Shown: positions 9,975-20,237, counted from the first letter of the stretch. The stretch: DNA of 64,000 bases from Flavobacterium zhairuonense (GCF_004352915.1 NZ_SJSY01000073.1:434001-498000), one strand, 5' to 3'. The notes: a model not told the origin generated them from the letters alone. Program-made: numbers and translations.

Positions 9975-11054
9975 ATGAATGCATTTTTCTTAAAAATTAA
10001 AAATCATAAAGAGCAAAATTTGCCTTTTGTGCTTTATTCCAAACCCAATACAACAAACTATGTTGGGATTTTACAACAAAACAATGTTTTAAATACCGTT
10101 TCAGATTATAGTGAAAAAGGGTTTGTTTTTGCTTCTTTTGATGAAAAACAATTAATCCTGATTCCTGAAAACGAATCGGAAATTATTACTGCTGAAAAAG
10201 AACCGACTTTATTTGATCCAATAGAAATTGACGACATGAATTTTGATTCTGAAGCTAAATTTCAATATGAATATTTAGTAGCTCAGGGAATTCAAGCGAT
10301 CAAAAATGAGGAATTCAAAAAAGTAGTTTTATCACGAAGTGAAGAAGTGCCTTTGTCTGAATTTGATTTCATCGAAACGTTTCAGCATCTGGCTCAGCTA
10401 TATCCAGCGACTTTTTGTTATTGTTTTTTTCATCCAAAAATTGGACTTTGGATGGGGGCAACGCCGGAGAAACTTTTAAAAGCAAACGGAAATGTTTTTG
10501 AAACAATGGCTTTGGCGGGAACGCAGAAAGATAATCAGCAAACTGAAATTGTCTGGCAACAAAAAGAAAAAGACGAACAGCAATTTGTGACTGATTTTAT
10601 TGTGAAAAGACTCCGAGAATTTACGGCTTCGGTGGTAGTTTCTGAACCTTATAGTTTGAAAGCTGGGTCGATTTGGCATATTAAAACGGATATTTCGGGT
10701 GTTTTAAAAGACAACTCAACTTTAGAAGAAGTTATTGATACACTTCATCCAACGCCAGCCGTTTGCGGACTTCCAAAAAAGAAATCGAAAGCATTTATTT
10801 TAGAAAACGAAAATTATGATAGAACTTTCTATACTGGTTTTCTAGGCGAACTGAACAGCACTTTTGCAGAAAATAAGGCAAGTTCTGATTTATTTGTAAA
10901 TTTACGATGCATGCAGATTCAAGAAAATAAAGCGATTTTGTATATGGGATGCGGCGTCACAAAAGAAAGTGTTCCTGAAAAAGAATGGGAAGAAAGCGTC
11001 AATAAATCAATGACGATGAAAAGAGTCTTGAGAGTTATGAGTTATGAGTTATGA
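9975..11054 (+). CDS. menF: isochorismate synthase
   Basis: This 359-residue chorismate-binding enzyme converts chorismate to isochorismate, the entry step of menaquinone (or of a catechol siderophore). Recognisable segments are KVVLSRSEEVPL, GATPEKLLKANG, MALAGTQ, HTLHP-like DTLHPTPAVCGLPK, and YTGFLGELN near the C-terminus. The N-terminal domain is short, as is usual in Bacteroidota copies. It is co-transcribed with the thioesterase (3-nt gap). The last codons (VMSYEL and the TGA) are formed by three GTTATGA heptamers of an intergenic array, so the C-terminal tail is probably not part of the conserved fold. menD is not next to it. Confidence 0.88.
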   Translation: MNAFFLKIKNHKEQNLPFVLYSKPNTTNYVGILQQNNVLNTVSDYSEKGFVFASFDEKQLILIPENESEIITAEKEPTLFDPIEIDDMNFDSEAKFQYEYLVAQGIQAIKNEEFKKVVLSRSEEVPLSEFDFIETFQHLAQLYPATFCYCFFHPKIGLWMGATPEKLLKANGNVFETMALAGTQKDNQQTEIVWQQKEKDEQQFVTDFIVKRLREFTASVVVSEPYSLKAGSIWHIKTDISGVLKDNSTLEEVIDTLHPTPAVCGLPKKKSKAFILENENYDRTFYTGFLGELNSTFAENKASSDLFVNLRCMQIQENKAILYMGCGVTKESVPEKEWEESVNKSMTMKRVLRVMSYEL

Positions 11055-11129
11055 GTTTTCAGTCGCAGTCACAGTTTGCAGTTACTGAGACTGAATACTG
11101 TGACTGCGACTAAACCTGAAACCTGAAAC
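11034..11129. repeat. heptamer array and perfect inverted repeat after the isochorismate synthase gene
   Basis: GTTATGA repeats at 11034-11040, 11041-11047 and 11048-11054, followed by GTTTTCA. The third unit ends with the gene's stop codon. A perfect 15-bp inverted repeat follows (AGTCGCAGTCACAGT 11061-11075 with its complement at 11097-11111). Two CTGAAAC heptamers lie at 11116-11129, 20 nt before bshB1. The hairpin has no T run, so it is not a standard terminator. Confidence 0.85.
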
Positions 11130-11149
11130 AAAACAAACAAAAAGAAAAA

Positions 11150-11866
11150 ATGAAATTAGACATATTAGCCTTTGGTGCACATCCAGACGACGTAGAATTA
11201 GGTTGCGCTGGAACAATTTTAAAAGAAGTTTCCCTTGGGAAAAAAGTTGGTATTGTCGATTTGACTCGTGGCGAATTAGGAACGCGCGGTACGGCAGAAA
11301 TTAGAGATCAGGAAGCAAAAGATGCGGCAAAGATTTTAGGAGTTCTTGTACGTGAAAATCTGGCAATGCGTGATGGATTTTTTGTTAATGATGAAAAACA
11401 TCAGTTAGAAGTCATTAAAATGATTCGTAAATATAAACCCGAAATCGTATTGTGTAATGCAATCGATGATCGCCATATCGATCACGGGAAAGGGAGCAAA
11501 TTAGTTTCTGATGCGTGCTTTTTATCAGGTTTAATGAAAATTGAAACTTCGATCGATGGCGAGCCACAAGAAGCTTGGCGACCAAAAGTAGTTTATCACT
11601 ATATTCAATGGAAAAATATCACTCCAGATTTCGTTGTAGACATTACAGGATTCGAAGAAAAGAAAGTTGAAGCGATTATGGCTTATAAAACCCAATTTTA
11701 TGATCCAAATTCAAGTGAACCTGCAACACCTATTACGAGCAAAAACTTCTTTGAAAGCTTGAATTATCGTGCGCAAGATTTAGGAAGACTTGTTGGAAAA
11801 GATTTTGCTGAAGGTTTTACAGTTGAAAGATGTTTGGCAGTCAATAGTTTAGAAAATTTGATATAA
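11150..11866 (+). CDS. bshB1: bacillithiol biosynthesis deacetylase BshB1
   Basis: This 238-residue LmbE/PIG-L family protein begins KLDILAFGAHPDDVELGCAG, which carries the zinc-binding HPDD motif. It continues with VGIVDLTRGELGTRGT and NAIDDRHIDHGKGS, containing the second His region. BshB1 removes the acetyl group from GlcNAc-malate to give GlcN-malate, the second step of bacillithiol synthesis, in the cytoplasm. Length and motifs match the bacillithiol subgroup closely. No other bsh gene is in the window, and the array upstream separates it from the menaquinone pair. Confidence 0.94.
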   Translation: MKLDILAFGAHPDDVELGCAGTILKEVSLGKKVGIVDLTRGELGTRGTAEIRDQEAKDAAKILGVLVRENLAMRDGFFVNDEKHQLEVIKMIRKYKPEIVLCNAIDDRHIDHGKGSKLVSDACFLSGLMKIETSIDGEPQEAWRPKVVYHYIQWKNITPDFVVDITGFEEKKVEAIMAYKTQFYDPNSSEPATPITSKNFFESLNYRAQDLGRLVGKDFAEGFTVERCLAVNSLENLI

Positions 11867-11894
11867 TTTTTATGAAAATTTTTCATTTTTTTCT

Positions 11895-11924
11895 TTGTAG
11901 AACTCAACCTTTGTTCTATATTTG
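11895..11924 (+). promoter_or_regulatory. promoter of tRNA-His
   Basis: TTG at 11895-11897 and TATATTTG at 11917-11924 are separated by 19 nt, a full match to the Bacteroidota TTG / TAnnTTTG consensus. The predicted start is about 10 nt before the mature tRNA. Confidence 0.78.
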
Positions 11925-11942
11925 CACTCGCTAAGCAAAAAT

Positions 11943-12017
11943 GGTGGTTGTAGCTCAGCTGGTTAGAGTAGCGGTTTGTGGTGCCGCGGGTCGCCGGTTC
12001 GAACCCGGTCAGCCACC
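11943..12017 (+). tRNA. tRNA-His (GTG)
   Basis: A cloverleaf can be drawn. The acceptor GTGGTTG (from 11944) pairs with CAGCCAC (12010-12016) through one G-T pair. The D arm contains AGCTCAGCTGGTTAGAG. The anticodon stem GCGGT/GCCGC encloses loop TTGTGGT, giving anticodon GTG. The T arm contains GGTTCGAACC. An extra G at -1 (11943) faces C73 (12017), the identity feature of histidine tRNA. CA follows position 73, so the 3' CCA may be partly encoded. Confidence 0.96.
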
Positions 12018-12025
12018 CAGATTTA

Positions 12026-12054
12026 AAGCCTTGAAGAAATTCAAGGCTTTTTTT
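12026..12054 (+). terminator. terminator after tRNA-His
   Basis: The stem AAGCCTTGAA / TTCAAGGCTT (12026-12035 with 12040-12049) has a GAAA tetraloop and is followed by T residues to 12054. It is a classic intrinsic terminator for the tRNA transcript. Confidence 0.9.
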
Positions 12055-12154
12055 GTGCTTTTTTTTAAACCATATAAGCAATGTAAGGTCATTTTAGATT
12101 AAGTCTGAGTATTGCTAAGATTAAAGAGTATAAAACTTAGATCGAAAAAACGAA

Positions 12155-12262
12155 TATTACAATATAACCCGCGGTTTCAATCGCGGGGACACTAGGGATT
12201 GGGAAATATTGTGATATGCTTTATGTTTCCAGCGGTTTAAACCGCTGGCTATGTTTTCTAAT
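12155..12262. repeat. REP-like element with two palindromic heads
   Basis: The first hairpin is CCCGCG...CGCGGG at 12168-12187, and the second is the perfect palindrome CCAGCGGTTTAAACCGCTGG at 12239-12258. Between them and outside are complementary ACAATAT / ATATTGT segments that could join the two heads. The same plan, with different head sequences, is seen at 35708-35804. It occupies most of the roughly 340-nt spacer between tRNA-His and the metallopeptidase; no gene is visible there. Confidence 0.7.
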
Positions 12263-12341
12263 ATGTCTTATAATTGATTTTTTTAAATATAGACAAAATC
12301 TAAAATAACCTTATATCACTTATATAGTTCAAAAAAATAAA

Positions 12342-12369
12342 AAAAAGCATGATGGTTACATCATGCTTT
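12342..12369 (-). terminator. terminator after the zinc metallopeptidase gene
   Basis: An 11-bp perfect stem (AAAGCATGATG 12344-12354 with CATCATGCTTT 12359-12369) has a GTTA loop. On the minus strand it continues into a long T-rich run, complementary to 12331-12346. Confidence 0.88.
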
Positions 12370-12397
12370 CTTGCGGTTATTATATTTGGTTTATGTA

Positions 12398-13246
12398 TTA
12401 TTGAATTTCCTCAAAGGTTGTACCTTGCTTAATATCTCCAGTTTTAAAACCCTTTTTAAACCAGTACATTCTTTGTTCAGACGATCCATGCGTAAAGGAA
12501 TCTGGAACGACGTGTCCCTGCATTTTGCTTTGAATTGCATCATCACCTACAGCATTTGCTGCACTCAATGCCTCGTCAATGTCCCCAGTTTCAAGTTCTT
12601 GCTGGTGATCATGAGCCCAAACTCCCGCGTAAAAGTCAGCTTGAAGTTCTAAAGCAACAGAGAGTTTATTTGCTTCTGCCTCGCTTTTTCCTTCTTGCGC
12701 CTCACGCATTTTTGCCGAAGTGCCAAGTAAGGTTTGGACGTGATGACCAATTTCATGCGCAATAACGTATGCAATGGCAAAGTCGCCTCCTTTGGCGCCA
12801 AACTTATTTTTAAGTTCTTCAAAGAACCCCAAATCCATATAAACTTTTTGGTCTCCGGGACAATAAAAGGGACCCGATGCAGATGATGCTCCACCACAGG
12901 CTGTTTGAACAGAACCTCTAAAAAGGACTAATTTTGGATTTTTGTATGTCATTCCATGTTCCTCAAAAATTTTGTTCCAAGTATCTTCATTGTATGCAAG
13001 CATTGTTCTTACAAAATTCCCCATTTCCTCATCTTCCTTGCTTAACGGTGCTGCTGCTTCTGTTTGCTGCTGTCCACCTTGCATTTGTTCTAAAACTGGT
13101 GCTATTTGTTTGCCAGTTTCGCCACCAAAAACGTTCAATAACAAAATAATGATTCCGATAACTCCTCCGCCAATAGCGACTTTTCCGCCAGATATACCTC
13201 TTCGGTCTTCTACATTATCACTTTGTCTTCTACCTTGCCATTTCAT
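12398..13246 (-). CDS. YpfJ-type neutral zinc metallopeptidase
   Basis: This 282-residue protein starts MKWQGRRQSDNVEDRRG, the hallmark of the YpfJ family. A single membrane segment follows at about residues 23-41 (AIGGGVIGIIILLLNVFGG), and then a metallopeptidase domain. The zinc motif HEIGHH is at 164-169, and the downstream ELQADFYAG supplies the third ligand. The Cys pair in TACGG and YCPG may form a disulfide if the domain faces the periplasm. The biological substrate of this family is unknown. It is transcribed alone, between the hybrid kinase gene and its own terminator. Confidence 0.92.
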   Translation of the reverse strand: MKWQGRRQSDNVEDRRGISGGKVAIGGGVIGIIILLLNVFGGETGKQIAPVLEQMQGGQQQTEAAAPLSKEDEEMGNFVRTMLAYNEDTWNKIFEEHGMTYKNPKLVLFRGSVQTACGGASSASGPFYCPGDQKVYMDLGFFEELKNKFGAKGGDFAIAYVIAHEIGHHVQTLLGTSAKMREAQEGKSEAEANKLSVALELQADFYAGVWAHDHQQELETGDIDEALSAANAVGDDAIQSKMQGHVVPDSFTHGSSEQRMYWFKKGFKTGDIKQGTTFEEIQ

Positions 13247-13340
13247 AAGTATGCTAGATTTAAACTTATTATGTTTTTATTAATACGAATTTATATATTT
13301 TTCAGCAATATTGAGGCAGTAAGGCCTATTAAGTTTTGAA

Positions 13341-16300
13341 TTATTTTAGCCATTTTCGCAATGCTTCTTCTACAGTGCCTCTAATAATAGGTTTTGAAAT
13401 ATAATCGTTCATTCCGGCAGCGATGCATTTATTTTTTTCTTCTTTTTCTGCACCTGCTGTTACAGCAATGATTGGAATGTTTTTGCCAATTTCTGTAATT
13501 CGTATGGCTTTTGTCGCTTCATAGCCATTCATGATTGGCATTTGAATGTCCATGAAAACTAAATCTGGATTGATATTTTCGATTTGTTTTACGGCTTCGT
13601 AGCCATTTTCGCATTCAAAAATAATTGAATTCATATTTAGATTTTTGACAATGGTTTTCAAAAGAAGCATGTTTACTTTATTGTCTTCAACAATCAAAAT
13701 GGTTATTTTCCTGACATTTGAATTGTAACTCAGTACATATTCGGGCTCATGTCCGTTTGATAGCGCTTTTAGTTTCTCGCTTACTGTATTTTCGCTCGTT
13801 TTCAAATTCAAATCAAAATAAAAGGTACTTCCTTCGTCGATCTTGCTTTTCAGCTGTAAACGACTTTCCATTAACGCTAATAATTGATTTGAAATTGTAA
13901 GTCCCAATCCTGTTCCTCCAAATTTTCTCGTTGTTGAGCTATCTTCTTGCGAAAATGCTTTGAAAATTTTCTTCTGATTTTTTTCCAATATTCCAATTCC
14001 GGTATCAATAACCGAAAAACGAATCAGATATTGATCGTCGTATTTTTGGTCGAGTACTGAAACATTTAGTTTGATGGATCCTTCATTGGTAAATTTCACA
14101 GCATTTGACAGCAGATTGATCAAAATTTGTTTTAAACGAACAATGTCGGTCCAGATGTATTTTGGTACATTAGGATCAACGTTTAATTCCAATAGAAGGT
14201 TTTTTTGATTTGATTCATATATAATCAAATCGAATATTTGCCCCAGAATTTTTTGAAGATCATATAAATCAATATAAAGCTCCAATTTTCCAGCTTCAAT
14301 TTTTGAGAAATCAAGAATGTCATTAATAATCTCAAGCAACGAATGCGCTGATTGATTAATGGTTGTCATGTATTTTTCCTGAATTTCTTCGAGATTGGTT
14401 TTCATCAACAAATGCGTAAATCCAATGATTCCATTTAATGGAGTTCGGATTTCATGGGACATATTAGCCAAGAAATCAGATTTTGACTTGTTTGCGGCTT
14501 CGGCAAGTTCTTTTGCTTTGATTGCGTCTTCACTTTCTTTGATTTTAGCCTGATTTCGATGTCGGTCTAAAGCCGATGAAATATTATTGGCCAAAGTTTG
14601 GTAGATGTAAATTTCATCATCAGTCCATCTTCGTTCTTTTGTGCAATCATCAAAACCAATAAAGCCAGAAAAGACATCATTTGAAAATAATGGAAGAATT
14701 AAAATTGATTTAATATCATTTGCAACGAGCAATTTCTTGAAAAATGTTTCTTCAAGGTTTTTAGTCAGCATGCTTAAGACCCTTTTGCTTTGCGAATGAA
14801 AAATAATTTCTTTCAGATTTTCGTCTGTGAATTTTTGAAGTTCTGTTATTTGGTGAACAACGCCTTCTCTTGACCATTTATATTGCTGGCTAATGGTGTT
14901 GGTTTCAAAATCTTTTTCATAATAAAAAATATGATCTGCTTTTGAGGCCCTTCCAATAATATCATAGGTTTCCTGAAACATTTTTTGCGGTCCTTTGCTC
15001 GATAAAAACTTTTCTGTACAAAGCGCCATTGCCGAAAGCAAATCGGTTTTCAGTTCTAGTTTTTTCTCGGCCTTGAGCCTCATTTGTGAAGAAATTGCGA
15101 GTGAAATTACATCAGAGATGGTTCTGGCATAATTGATATCTTCATTGTCCCATTCTCTTTTTTCGCCTGTACTTTCAAAACAAGCAACTCCTGCCAATTG
15201 TCCGTTAAGGAAAATTGGAACGTCAAGCATTGATTTTATTTTGTTTTTTGTGAAATAAACTTCCTGAAATTCTGAAGTCTCTAATTTGTCAAAAACATCA
15301 GGAGCATTTATAATGGCTTTGTTTTTAAGCGTTTCAAAATAGATTGGATAAGATTCTTTATCGAGAATATTTTTGTCGCTTAAAGTCTGATTGTCTCGAC
15401 TAAATAAATTTTTGCAAGTAATTACGTCATTAGAAAATCTCCAAAAACTAACTCTGTTGGCATTTGACACTAAAGCAGCCTCTTTGATTATATAATCAAT
15501 TACGGTTTGCATATTGTCGTAATCGGTAAAGTTTGTTGTTGAAAGTTTTTTTGTCGAATTGTTATAAGATTCGATTTTTTCTAAACGTCTTTTTTTCTCA
15601 TTTTCGACATTTTTTAATTCGGTAATATCTCGCGCAATTCCCGCAAAACCAATTGTTGTTCCTAAATCATTTTTGCGCACAATAACTTTTTGAGAAATCC
15701 ATAATTCCTCTCCGTTTTTCTTCAAAATCGGAATTTCTATTGTAGGATAATTAAGCTCGTTTTTCTCTAAATTCTCATAAAAATCAACAGCATTTCGAAT
15801 GTAATCTTCATGTATGAAATTCGAATAATGCTGCATCATAACTTCGCTTTCGGTATATCCTAAAATCGAATAGCCAAATTCATTGATGAAAGTAAAATGA
15901 CCATTGCGGCTGATTTCAAAAATAATGTCGGTAGCGGTCTGAATAAGGTTTTTGTATTGGTCCTGAACAATAATTTGTTCAGTAACGTCTTGGCCGATGC
16001 TAATAATCAGATTTTTAGAAAACTTTTTGTCTTTCCACTGAATGTACTTGTACTCGCCGTTTTTGCTTTTTAATTTTCGGATATATAACTTATTGTCGAT
16101 ATAATTTTTGTAATAATTATCCTTGTTGAATTCTGAATCTTCGGTGACTTTCCAAAATTCCAGCGCCATGACATCATCAGGATGATAGCCTAAAATTGAG
16201 GTGATTGTTTCGCTGCAAAACAATAGTTCTCCATTTTCGTTTGTTGCAATTGTAAGCGAATTTCCTTTATGAACAATTTCGTTGGTAAATCTGTAATTGT

Positions 16301-17060
16301 CTTTATTGTTTTGTAAAACAGCATATTTTACTTGGTTTATGATAAAAATAACGATGCTGAAATTGATCAACAATACCGATGATTTTATTGGAATTAATTG
16401 AAAAACAACGGTTGTGATCAAATAAAGAAAAGTTAGGCCAACAAAAGCCCAATATATTTTTATAGGTTTTAATACGCTGTAGGAAAAGAAAAAAGATATT
16501 AAAAAAGTAAGAATAGGCAAAACATCATCTGGAAGATTAATGATATTGTGCATTACATAAGCAATGTAAAAAAAGAAAGAAACAATAAATATGTTCTGAA
16601 TTCGGTCGCGAAAATATTTGATTTTATCAGTAAGGACATAAATAGCCAAAACACTGAAACCGATAATTAAGTTTATAATCAAGAGGCTTTTCGGCCTTAT
16701 CTTGAAAATTTCATTGATAATCTCGATAACAATAACAGCGATTCCAAAAAAGAGAATGTATAGTTGGTATTCTTTAGTAAGTGTTTCAGTCTCTTTTTTC
16801 TTCTCAATAAAATAACCAATTCTAGCTTTGATTCTGAAAAACTGATAAACTAAGATTCCTAAAAAAGCAAATAGGGAGAATCCTAAAACAATAAGTTTAG
16901 GATTATTATAGAAAATGACTTCCGGGCTGAAAACAAACCAGTTTGTTATAATTGATTTCAGGGTATTGCCAATAAAAGCAATTCCTGAATTCAATGTACT
17001 ATAATAAAAACTGTAGTTTTCTACCATAAATTTGGGAATGTACGGTTTAGTTAATAGCAT
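13341..17060 (-). CDS. membrane hybrid histidine kinase with PAS, GAF and receiver domains
   Basis: This is a 1239-residue sensor. The N-terminal 250 residues hold several hydrophobic membrane segments (for example [37 protein letters not shown]). Two PAS domains follow at about 270-480 ([42 protein letters not shown]). Two GAF-like domains lie at about 500-670 and 690-840. The HisKA H-box [16 protein letters not shown] puts the phospho-accepting His at about 869. An ATPase domain has [15 protein letters not shown] and GGTGLGLTI, and the receiver has [12 protein letters not shown] with Asp at about 1171. The signal sensed is unknown. No separate response regulator is adjacent. Confidence 0.93.
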   Translation of the reverse strand: MLLTKPYIPKFMVENYSFYYSTLNSGIAFIGNTLKSIITNWFVFSPEVIFYNNPKLIVLGFSLFAFLGILVYQFFRIKARIGYFIEKKKETETLTKEYQLYILFFGIAVIVIEIINEIFKIRPKSLLIINLIIGFSVLAIYVLTDKIKYFRDRIQNIFIVSFFFYIAYVMHNIINLPDDVLPILTFLISFFFSYSVLKPIKIYWAFVGLTFLYLITTVVFQLIPIKSSVLLINFSIVIFIINQVKYAVLQNNKDNYRFTNEIVHKGNSLTIATNENGELLFCSETITSILGYHPDDVMALEFWKVTEDSEFNKDNYYKNYIDNKLYIRKLKSKNGEYKYIQWKDKKFSKNLIISIGQDVTEQIIVQDQYKNLIQTATDIIFEISRNGHFTFINEFGYSILGYTESEVMMQHYSNFIHEDYIRNAVDFYENLEKNELNYPTIEIPILKKNGEELWISQKVIVRKNDLGTTIGFAGIARDITELKNVENEKKRRLEKIESYNNSTKKLSTTNFTDYDNMQTVIDYIIKEAALVSNANRVSFWRFSNDVITCKNLFSRDNQTLSDKNILDKESYPIYFETLKNKAIINAPDVFDKLETSEFQEVYFTKNKIKSMLDVPIFLNGQLAGVACFESTGEKREWDNEDINYARTISDVISLAISSQMRLKAEKKLELKTDLLSAMALCTEKFLSSKGPQKMFQETYDIIGRASKADHIFYYEKDFETNTISQQYKWSREGVVHQITELQKFTDENLKEIIFHSQSKRVLSMLTKNLEETFFKKLLVANDIKSILILPLFSNDVFSGFIGFDDCTKERRWTDDEIYIYQTLANNISSALDRHRNQAKIKESEDAIKAKELAEAANKSKSDFLANMSHEIRTPLNGIIGFTHLLMKTNLEEIQEKYMTTINQSAHSLLEIINDILDFSKIEAGKLELYIDLYDLQKILGQIFDLIIYESNQKNLLLELNVDPNVPKYIWTDIVRLKQILINLLSNAVKFTNEGSIKLNVSVLDQKYDDQYLIRFSVIDTGIGILEKNQKKIFKAFSQEDSSTTRKFGGTGLGLTISNQLLALMESRLQLKSKIDEGSTFYFDLNLKTSENTVSEKLKALSNGHEPEYVLSYNSNVRKITILIVEDNKVNMLLLKTIVKNLNMNSIIFECENGYEAVKQIENINPDLVFMDIQMPIMNGYEATKAIRITEIGKNIPIIAVTAGAEKEEKNKCIAAGMNDYISKPIIRGTVEEALRKWLK

Positions 17061-17114
17061 TTTGTGATTTTCTGAAAGAGTAGGTCAGGCTCTTTTTTGT
17101 TCAGAAATTCAATT

Positions 17115-17909
17115 TCATATTTGATCCGATTGACCAATAGAGTCAATTGAATCTTGTTCTTGCTCCATGTCAAAAATGGAATAATATGTTGCGTAATTCA
17201 AAGACGTATTAAAAACGTATGTAAATAGAAAACCTATACCGCAAGCAAACACACCAACAATTGAGCCTACGATTCCGATAATAAATACACCGAAAATTAA
17301 TAAAGGATTTTTAGCTACTAGTGTAATGCTTCCTTTAATTGCATCGATTGCGTTTAAATTTCCAAACACAATCAACGGAACAGCAAAATACATGAAAAAG
17401 TTTATAGCTATAGAAACTGCTACGCCAATGAATACAAAGCCAGCAATTTCGAATGTGTTGGCAATTGCATTATTGATTGCTGTGATAATTAAAGTTGAAA
17501 CAAATAATGGAGCAAAATAAGGTGTTTTGTAATAACTGAACATGAATGAAGCTTTGAATTCATTGTTTTTGTCAGCAGCATCGGCCATTTTGAAGAAACC
17601 AGCGCTAAATGGTGCAAGAACAGCGCTTAAAAGTGATACTCCAACAGTAGAAATTAATGCTTCATCTAAAGTCAATTTAGTAGGTTTTAAGCTCTCTTGC
17701 ACTATTTTTGGCACATGTTCAAAACCATAAATGTTTCCTAAAACCAGTACTGCTGCAATTGCTGCTATAAATGAAAAAACTAGTAGAATAAGTGCTGAAT
17801 AAAGTGTTATTTTTTTAAAGTTTTCGAAAGCGTGGTCAAAGACAGTAGAAAAATCTATGGTATAGCCATTTTTTTTAATGTTCTCGATTTTGGCAAGTGT
17901 AGATTTCAT
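17115..17909 (-). CDS. multi-pass membrane protein of unknown function
   Basis: The protein has 264 residues with an N-terminal cytoplasmic-looking stretch (KNGYTIDFSTVFDHAFENFKK). About five or six hydrophobic segments follow, for example LYSALILLVFSFIAAIAAVLV and LLIFGVFIIGIVGSIVGVFA, and the tail is acidic and hydrophilic (DMEQEQDSIDSIGQSDQI). The plan of an amphipathic lead plus repeated helices resembles glycerophosphodiester-phosphodiesterase-type or DUF975-type membrane domains, but no diagnostic motif is visible. It lies 54 nt upstream of the hybrid kinase gene on the same strand, so the two may share a transcript. No function is assigned. Confidence 0.75.
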   Translation of the reverse strand: MKSTLAKIENIKKNGYTIDFSTVFDHAFENFKKITLYSALILLVFSFIAAIAAVLVLGNIYGFEHVPKIVQESLKPTKLTLDEALISTVGVSLLSAVLAPFSAGFFKMADAADKNNEFKASFMFSYYKTPYFAPLFVSTLIITAINNAIANTFEIAGFVFIGVAVSIAINFFMYFAVPLIVFGNLNAIDAIKGSITLVAKNPLLIFGVFIIGIVGSIVGVFACGIGFLFTYVFNTSLNYATYYSIFDMEQEQDSIDSIGQSDQI

Positions 17910-18028
17910 TTTGATATGGAATTGTTTGTATTTTTAGAATTTACGGTCATTTTTGAAACGTAAATATAGTATTTTTAATCAATTACATATGATATTCTAC
18001 AAAATTAACAGAGACATTTTTTTGATAT

Positions 18029-19390
18029 TTAAAGCCAATCTAATAAACGTTTAAGCGACGTCAGTTTATCCTTATAAGGAGCATATCGCATAGGAAGATC
18101 AAGCCAGTTTGCTTTTTTTACTACAGCCTTGTGATGCGAGAAAATATCAAAGCTTAATTGGCCGTGATATGCACCGATGCCGCTATGGCCGACACCGCCA
18201 AAAGGAAGTCTTTTATTAGAGAAATGAACTACTGTATCGTTAATGCATCCGCCTCCAAATGAGTAGTTTGTAATTAGTTTTTTTGCAAAATTGTTATTTT
18301 CGCTGAAAACATAGAATGCCAAAGGTTTTTCATATCGACTAACAACGTTTTCAATATCGGCCTCGCTTTCATAAGTGAGAATCGGTAAAATTGGTCCGAA
18401 AATTTCTTCTCTCATTACAGGGCTATCTAATGCTGGGTCTTCGATTAAAGTAGGAGATATGTATAATTTTTCGGCATCAGTTTCTCCACCAAAAATCACC
18501 TTTTCTCGTTCTATCATACTGTCCAGACGCAACCAATTTTTAGTATTTATGATTCGCGCAAAATCAGGCGATTTGTCTATCTTTTTTCCGTATGCATTTA
18601 AGATCTCGTCAATTAAAAAACTAACAAAATTGACTTTCATATTTTTTTGAATCAGAATATAATCTGGTGCAATGCAAGTTTGTCCGGCATTAATGAATTT
18701 TCCCCAAACGATTCGTTTTGCGGCTAATTTCAAATTAGCGGTTTCATCAATAATACACGGATTTTTTCCTCCCAATTCTAATGTGACCGGCGTCAGATTT
18801 TCGGCAGCCGCTTTTGCTATAATTTTTCCAACGGAAACACTTCCGGTAAAAAAAATATAATCCCAACGTTTTGCGAGCAGTTTGTTTGATGCTTCAATAC
18901 CACCTTCTACAACTTCAACATGTTTGACATGGAATGTTTTGGAAATGATTTTGGAAATAATTGCTGAAGTATGAGGTGTGAGTTCTGATGGTTTTAAAAC
19001 GACTCTATTTCCTGCTGCAACCGCGGCAATCAAAGGGCATAATGCCAATTGAAATGGATAATTCCAAGGAGCAATGACTAGAACTTTTCCGTAAGGTTCT
19101 TTGTAGATATAATCAGTAGATGGGAAATTGAGAAGTGATGGAAGAATATTTTTGGGTTTTGCCCACGAATAAATGTTTTTGATCGTATCTTTTAGTTCCG
19201 AAATGACATAATTGGTTTCAGTTAAAACAGCTTCAAATTCGGGTTTTTTAAAATCATCGTATAAAGCTTGAACAATCAAATCTTCGCTTTTTTGAATGTT
19301 GTATAACAACTTTTTAAGCGTTTCTTTTCTGTATCCGATGTCGTTTTTGTAGTCCATTTTATGATCAGCTTGTTTTTTATGTCTATGCAA
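18029..19390 (-). CDS. NAD(P)-dependent aldehyde dehydrogenase
   Basis: This is a class 3-like ALDH of 453 residues, the short form without the long N-terminal extension. Conserved landmarks are VLVIAPWNYPFQL, GNRVVLKPSELTP, FTGSVSVGK (nucleotide fold), TLELGGKNPCI with general base Glu205, and NAGQTCIAPDY with nucleophile Cys239. GSFGG-like SFGGGCINDTV and FGGVGHSGIGAYHG lie near the C-terminus. It oxidises aliphatic or aromatic aldehydes to acids; the substrate is not predictable. Two starts are possible: MHRHKK at 19390, or MDYKND at 19357, which better fits the family N-terminus. The next gene upstream ends 46 nt away. Confidence 0.93.
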   Translation of the reverse strand: MHRHKKQADHKMDYKNDIGYRKETLKKLLYNIQKSEDLIVQALYDDFKKPEFEAVLTETNYVISELKDTIKNIYSWAKPKNILPSLLNFPSTDYIYKEPYGKVLVIAPWNYPFQLALCPLIAAVAAGNRVVLKPSELTPHTSAIISKIISKTFHVKHVEVVEGGIEASNKLLAKRWDYIFFTGSVSVGKIIAKAAAENLTPVTLELGGKNPCIIDETANLKLAAKRIVWGKFINAGQTCIAPDYILIQKNMKVNFVSFLIDEILNAYGKKIDKSPDFARIINTKNWLRLDSMIEREKVIFGGETDAEKLYISPTLIEDPALDSPVMREEIFGPILPILTYESEADIENVVSRYEKPLAFYVFSENNNFAKKLITNYSFGGGCINDTVVHFSNKRLPFGGVGHSGIGAYHGQLSFDIFSHHKAVVKKANWLDLPMRYAPYKDKLTSLKRLLDWL

Positions 19391-19435
19391 GTTAATCGAT
19401 AAAATTTAAAAAATTAACAATTATATCATAAAAAA

Positions 19436-20125
19436 TTATACCGCGTTCCAAATTGTTTCGTCTGGAGTTGGTGCTATAATCGTGATGTTTTCTTTTGAAA
19501 CGGGATGTATAAAAACCAGTTTTCTGGCGTGAAGATGAATCCCTCCATCAGGATTGCTGCGATCTGCACCATATTTCAAATCGCCTTTTATTGGAGAACC
19601 AATTGCGGCTAATTGCGCTCTGATTTGGTGATGACGACCTGTATGAAGATTGATTTCAAGAGCAGTATAATTTTGAAGCTCTTTAATAATTTTGTAGTCC
19701 AGACTTGCGAGTTTGCTATCAGGGACTTCTTTTAAATGGGCTTTAGAAGTATTGTTTTTTTCGTTTCTTTTTAAATAATGAACCAATTTGGCACTAGCTT
19801 CTAAAGGTTTATTTTTTACAACCGCCCAATATGTTTTTTTAGTTTCACGATTACTAAAAAGTTCGTTCATTCGAGATAGAGCTTTGCTAGTTCTGGCAAA
19901 AACAACAATTCCGGTAGTTGGCCTATCCAAACGATGAATGACACCCAAAAAAACATCACCAGGTTTGTTGTATTTGGCTTTAATGTATTCCTTCACAACA
20001 TCAGACAAAGGTTTATCCCCAGTTTTATCTCCCTGCACAATATCACCCACACGTTTGTTGATCACAATAATGTGATTATCTTCATGAAGGATTTGGAGAT
20101 TGTTTTTATCTGAAATAATTTTCAT
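19436..20125 (-). CDS. RluA-family pseudouridine synthase, compact form
   Basis: The protein has 229 residues. It starts at the catalytic domain (LQILHEDNHIIVINKRVGD) without an N-terminal S4 RNA-binding domain. The catalytic motif is GVIHRLDRPTTGIVVFARTS with the nucleophilic Asp in HRLDR. GRHHQIRAQLAAIGSPIKGD is the second family signature. Such enzymes isomerise uridine in rRNA or tRNA. The short, S4-less type is often RluC/TruC-like, but the target cannot be decided from sequence alone. It may be co-transcribed with the downstream aldehyde dehydrogenase gene. Confidence 0.9.
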   Translation of the reverse strand: MKIISDKNNLQILHEDNHIIVINKRVGDIVQGDKTGDKPLSDVVKEYIKAKYNKPGDVFLGVIHRLDRPTTGIVVFARTSKALSRMNELFSNRETKKTYWAVVKNKPLEASAKLVHYLKRNEKNNTSKAHLKEVPDSKLASLDYKIIKELQNYTALEINLHTGRHHQIRAQLAAIGSPIKGDLKYGADRSNPDGGIHLHARKLVFIHPVSKENITIIAPTPDETIWNAV

Positions 20126-20187
20126 TTTAAGTTGAAATTTAGATTGAGAAAGTTTGGCTAAAGCCTTCCACTAGCCTTAAAAATGAA

Positions 20188-20207
20188 CCTCCAGCTAAAG
20201 CTGGAGG
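20188..20207. repeat. REP-like palindrome
   Basis: CCTCCAGCTAAAGCTGGAGG is a near-perfect 20-nt palindrome with 9-bp arms. It is similar in size and style to the heads of the elements at 12239-12258 and 35708-35723. It is a single head between panB and the pseudouridine synthase gene. Confidence 0.7.
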
Positions 20208-20237
20208 CAATTGAGTTTTAACTTTTATTTTTGAGCT

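Noticed and set aside
11764..12081. 105-codon minus-strand frame covering tRNA-His
   Set aside because: It crosses the tRNA and its terminator and the end of bshB1; its middle is translated tRNA complement.
12535..13283. several plus- and minus-strand frames of 71-113 codons
   Set aside because: All are shadows of the zinc metallopeptidase gene, which has clear motifs and length.
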